Source of the DNA: an uncultured Prevotella sp.
Lineage (GTDB): Bacteria > Bacteroidota > Bacteroidia > Bacteroidales > Bacteroidaceae
Reading direction: 5' to 3'
DNA: 32,837 nt
NCBI GenBank assembly: GCA_902495455.1
Contig: CABUXJ010000026.1
Coordinates: forward strand, 1 to 32,837
Shown here piece after piece: positions 31,479-32,837 of the stretch. The notes under the pieces are model-generated. The model was not told the origin of the DNA. It saw only the letters and a list, made by a program, of their open reading frames with translations, and searched no databases. The position numbers and the translations under genes are program-made. Each line of letters opens with the position of its first letter. Positions within the stretch are counted from its first letter, which is position 1.

Positions 31479-32837
31479 TTAGCTTCTGCTCACCTGCAAT
31501 CCCTTTTTGCTCAGCGACATCTCCACGAAACGGGCGTTGGCGTTGAGACGGTTGTCGTTGAGCACCTTGCGGATGCGGCCGGCAGCCTCCGGATCTTTGG
31601 CCACCATGTAGAGATAGCCGCCGCCACCGGCTCCGGGGAGCTTGTATCCGAGACAGAGGTCGTCGATGAGAGCAGTCAGATGGCGCACCTCGTCGGGGTT
31701 TGTCCCGCTGTCGAGAGCCTGGTTCTGCTGCCATGTCGTGCGCACGAGGCGTCCCATCTGGACAAAGTCCTGGCGTTGTATGGTTTCATACATGTCCATC
31801 GTGTGGGCCTTCATGTCACGGAGCATCTGCTGTTCGGCGTTGTTGTTGAGGAACATCCGGCGCACGATTTCCGAAAGGATGTTCTTTGCAGTGCGCGTGA
31901 TACCCGTATAATATAATAGGTGGCACTGGGCATACTCCGGTTGCGTATAGATGTCGTCCGGCAACCAGCGCACGAGCGGGTTCTGATTGAAGCCCCGTTG
32001 TGTCTGCAATAGTTTCACGCCGTGGAGCACACCGCCAAACTGGTCCTGCCATCCGCCGCCCGTAGTGAGCAGCTGCTCCAGCACAAGCGTGCGGCGGCCT
32101 ATCTCGTTTTTGTCCCATGCCAGCGAGCAGAAGTCGCTCACGGCGCCGAGCACCGTTGCGGCCAGGATACTGCTCGTGCCCAGTCCGCTGCCCGCCGGGA
32201 TGGCCGAGAGCAGGGTCAATTCTATGCCGCAACCGAAATCTTCGAGCTGTGCGCGCAGAGACGGATAGTCAATCCGGCTGTAGCCCGGCTGGAATCCGGC
32301 CAAAACGAGGGCTGCCTTGGGTATGGCGAAGGGGCTGCCGACGTGCATGAAGTCGGCAAGTTGTTCGTAGGTGTCTATCACCTCGACGGCACCGAGATCG
32401 ATGCTACGACAGACGATATGCGGTTCGCGGCAAGGACGGACGTATGTCTGGAGCGGCGGCTGGCCGTTGAGTTCGATGGCGAGGTTGATGACATTGCCGC
32501 CCTCCATGAGACAGAACGGCGGCGTGTCGGTCCATCCGCCGGCAATGTCGATGCGCACGGGGCTGCGGCCCCAGACTATTTGGTCGCTGTAGACGGACAT
32601 CCGCGGATGCTGACGTTCGGCCAAGACAGGTTCGGTCAGCCCTTCACGCAGCAGCGAGAAGGCGCGGTCCTCGTCCTCCTGCCACTCTCCGCCGCTCAGG
32701 CGCTTGGTCTCCGAGCGGAACATGGCGTCATGGATGCGCGTCATCAGTGGTGCGTCGGCCGCCACGGGTTTGGGCAGTGGGATCGCGTCGGCCGCAAACT
32801 GATGTGCGGCGTCGTCGAGATCGAGCTGATAGAAGAC
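31479..32837 (-). CDS. fkp: Fucokinase/GDP-fucose pyrophosphorylase, C-terminal kinase part
   Basis: The frame is open to the right edge (VFYQLDLDDAAHQF at the edge), so the N-terminal pyrophosphorylase half lies outside; 452 codons are visible. The GHMP-kinase signatures are clear: VRIDIAGGWTDTPP, then the ATP loop AIPAGSGLGTSSI, and the C-terminal LPGAGGGGYLYMVA. Fkp converts free L-fucose through fucose-1-phosphate to GDP-fucose for capsule and glycoprotein fucosylation. The stop lies 23 bases from the heptad hairpin. An internal GTG at 32763-32765 is not a start, because the coding frame continues through it without a gap. Confidence 0.93.
   Translation of the reverse strand, partial: VFYQLDLDDAAHQFAADAIPLPKPVAADAPLMTRIHDAMFRSETKRLSGGEWQEDEDRAFSLLREGLTEPVLAERQHPRMSVYSDQIVWGRSPVRIDIAGGWTDTPPFCLMEGGNVINLAIELNGQPPLQTYVRPCREPHIVCRSIDLGAVEVIDTYEQLADFMHVGSPFAIPKAALVLAGFQPGYSRIDYPSLRAQLEDFGCGIELTLLSAIPAGSGLGTSSILAATVLGAVSDFCSLAWDKNEIGRRTLVLEQLLTTGGGWQDQFGGVLHGVKLLQTQRGFNQNPLVRWLPDDIYTQPEYAQCHLLYYTGITRTAKNILSEIVRRMFLNNNAEQQMLRDMKAHTMDMYETIQRQDFVQMGRLVRTTWQQNQALDSGTNPDEVRHLTALIDDLCLGYKLPGAGGGGYLYMVAKDPEAAGRIRKVLNDNRLNANARFVEMSLSKKGLQVSRS

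Overview
The window looks like a chromosomal segment of a Bacteroidota bacterium, most likely order Bacteroidales and probably Prevotella-like. The evidence is: a MurF-alanine racemase fusion protein, a C-terminal Fkp (fucokinase/GDP-fucose pyrophosphorylase) fragment, GSCFA and DUF4143-type proteins, and at least seven starts preceded by the Bacteroidota -7 element TAnnTTTG, two of them with a clear TTTG -33 box 19 bp upstream. No rRNA, tRNA, CRISPR array or complete insertion sequence was seen. The genus is inferred, not proven.

Layout. 1-2590: the end of a surface-polysaccharide locus (glf C-terminus and two AT-rich glycosyltransferase genes), closed by a strong hairpin. 2801-7502: a secreted two-domain GH43-type protein and a convergent outer-membrane beta-barrel receptor, separated by a large heptad-repeat palindrome. 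7503-9173: a 370-bp MITE-like repeat and an Rpn/PD-(D/E)XK-family gene. 9290-17639: housekeeping genes nrdJ, folB, an N-acetylmuramoyl-L-alanine amidase overlapping an MCE (MlaD-like) gene, dnaA, and a BASS-type transporter. 17696-22759: a TPR lipoprotein with a C-terminal helix-turn-helix, then an 830-bp noncoding region holding two different mobile-looking palindromes and a pair of operator-like dyads, then three exported proteins (two small, one with a thioredoxin-like CPRC motif). 22887-24113: a nitroreductase and an orphan membrane PAS protein. 24244-29505 (minus strand): a hexuronate-type MFS transporter, murF-alr and a GSCFA protein. 30026-31363: an ATPase of the DUF4143 group behind two arrays of short repeats. 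31479 to the right edge: the kinase half of fkp.

How the genes fit together. Galactofuranose (glf), GDP-fucose (fkp) and the glycosyltransferases point to surface glycan synthesis. The amidase, MCE protein and MurF-Alr serve the cell envelope. The segment 17696-22759 is the best candidate for an undescribed unit: a membrane regulator next to a promoter with paired dyads and a run of small exported proteins.

The most unusual DNA is repetitive: (i) three hairpins built from TGAAGAA-like heptads, (ii) a pair of colinear 368-370 bp elements in opposite orientation, (iii) a palindrome-bounded element inserted in frame into murF-alr and carrying 13-codon tandem repeats, (iv) a 22-bp iteron-like array, and (v) a palindromic MITE with an interrupted arm. 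All gene functions are assigned by reading motifs; no database search was run.
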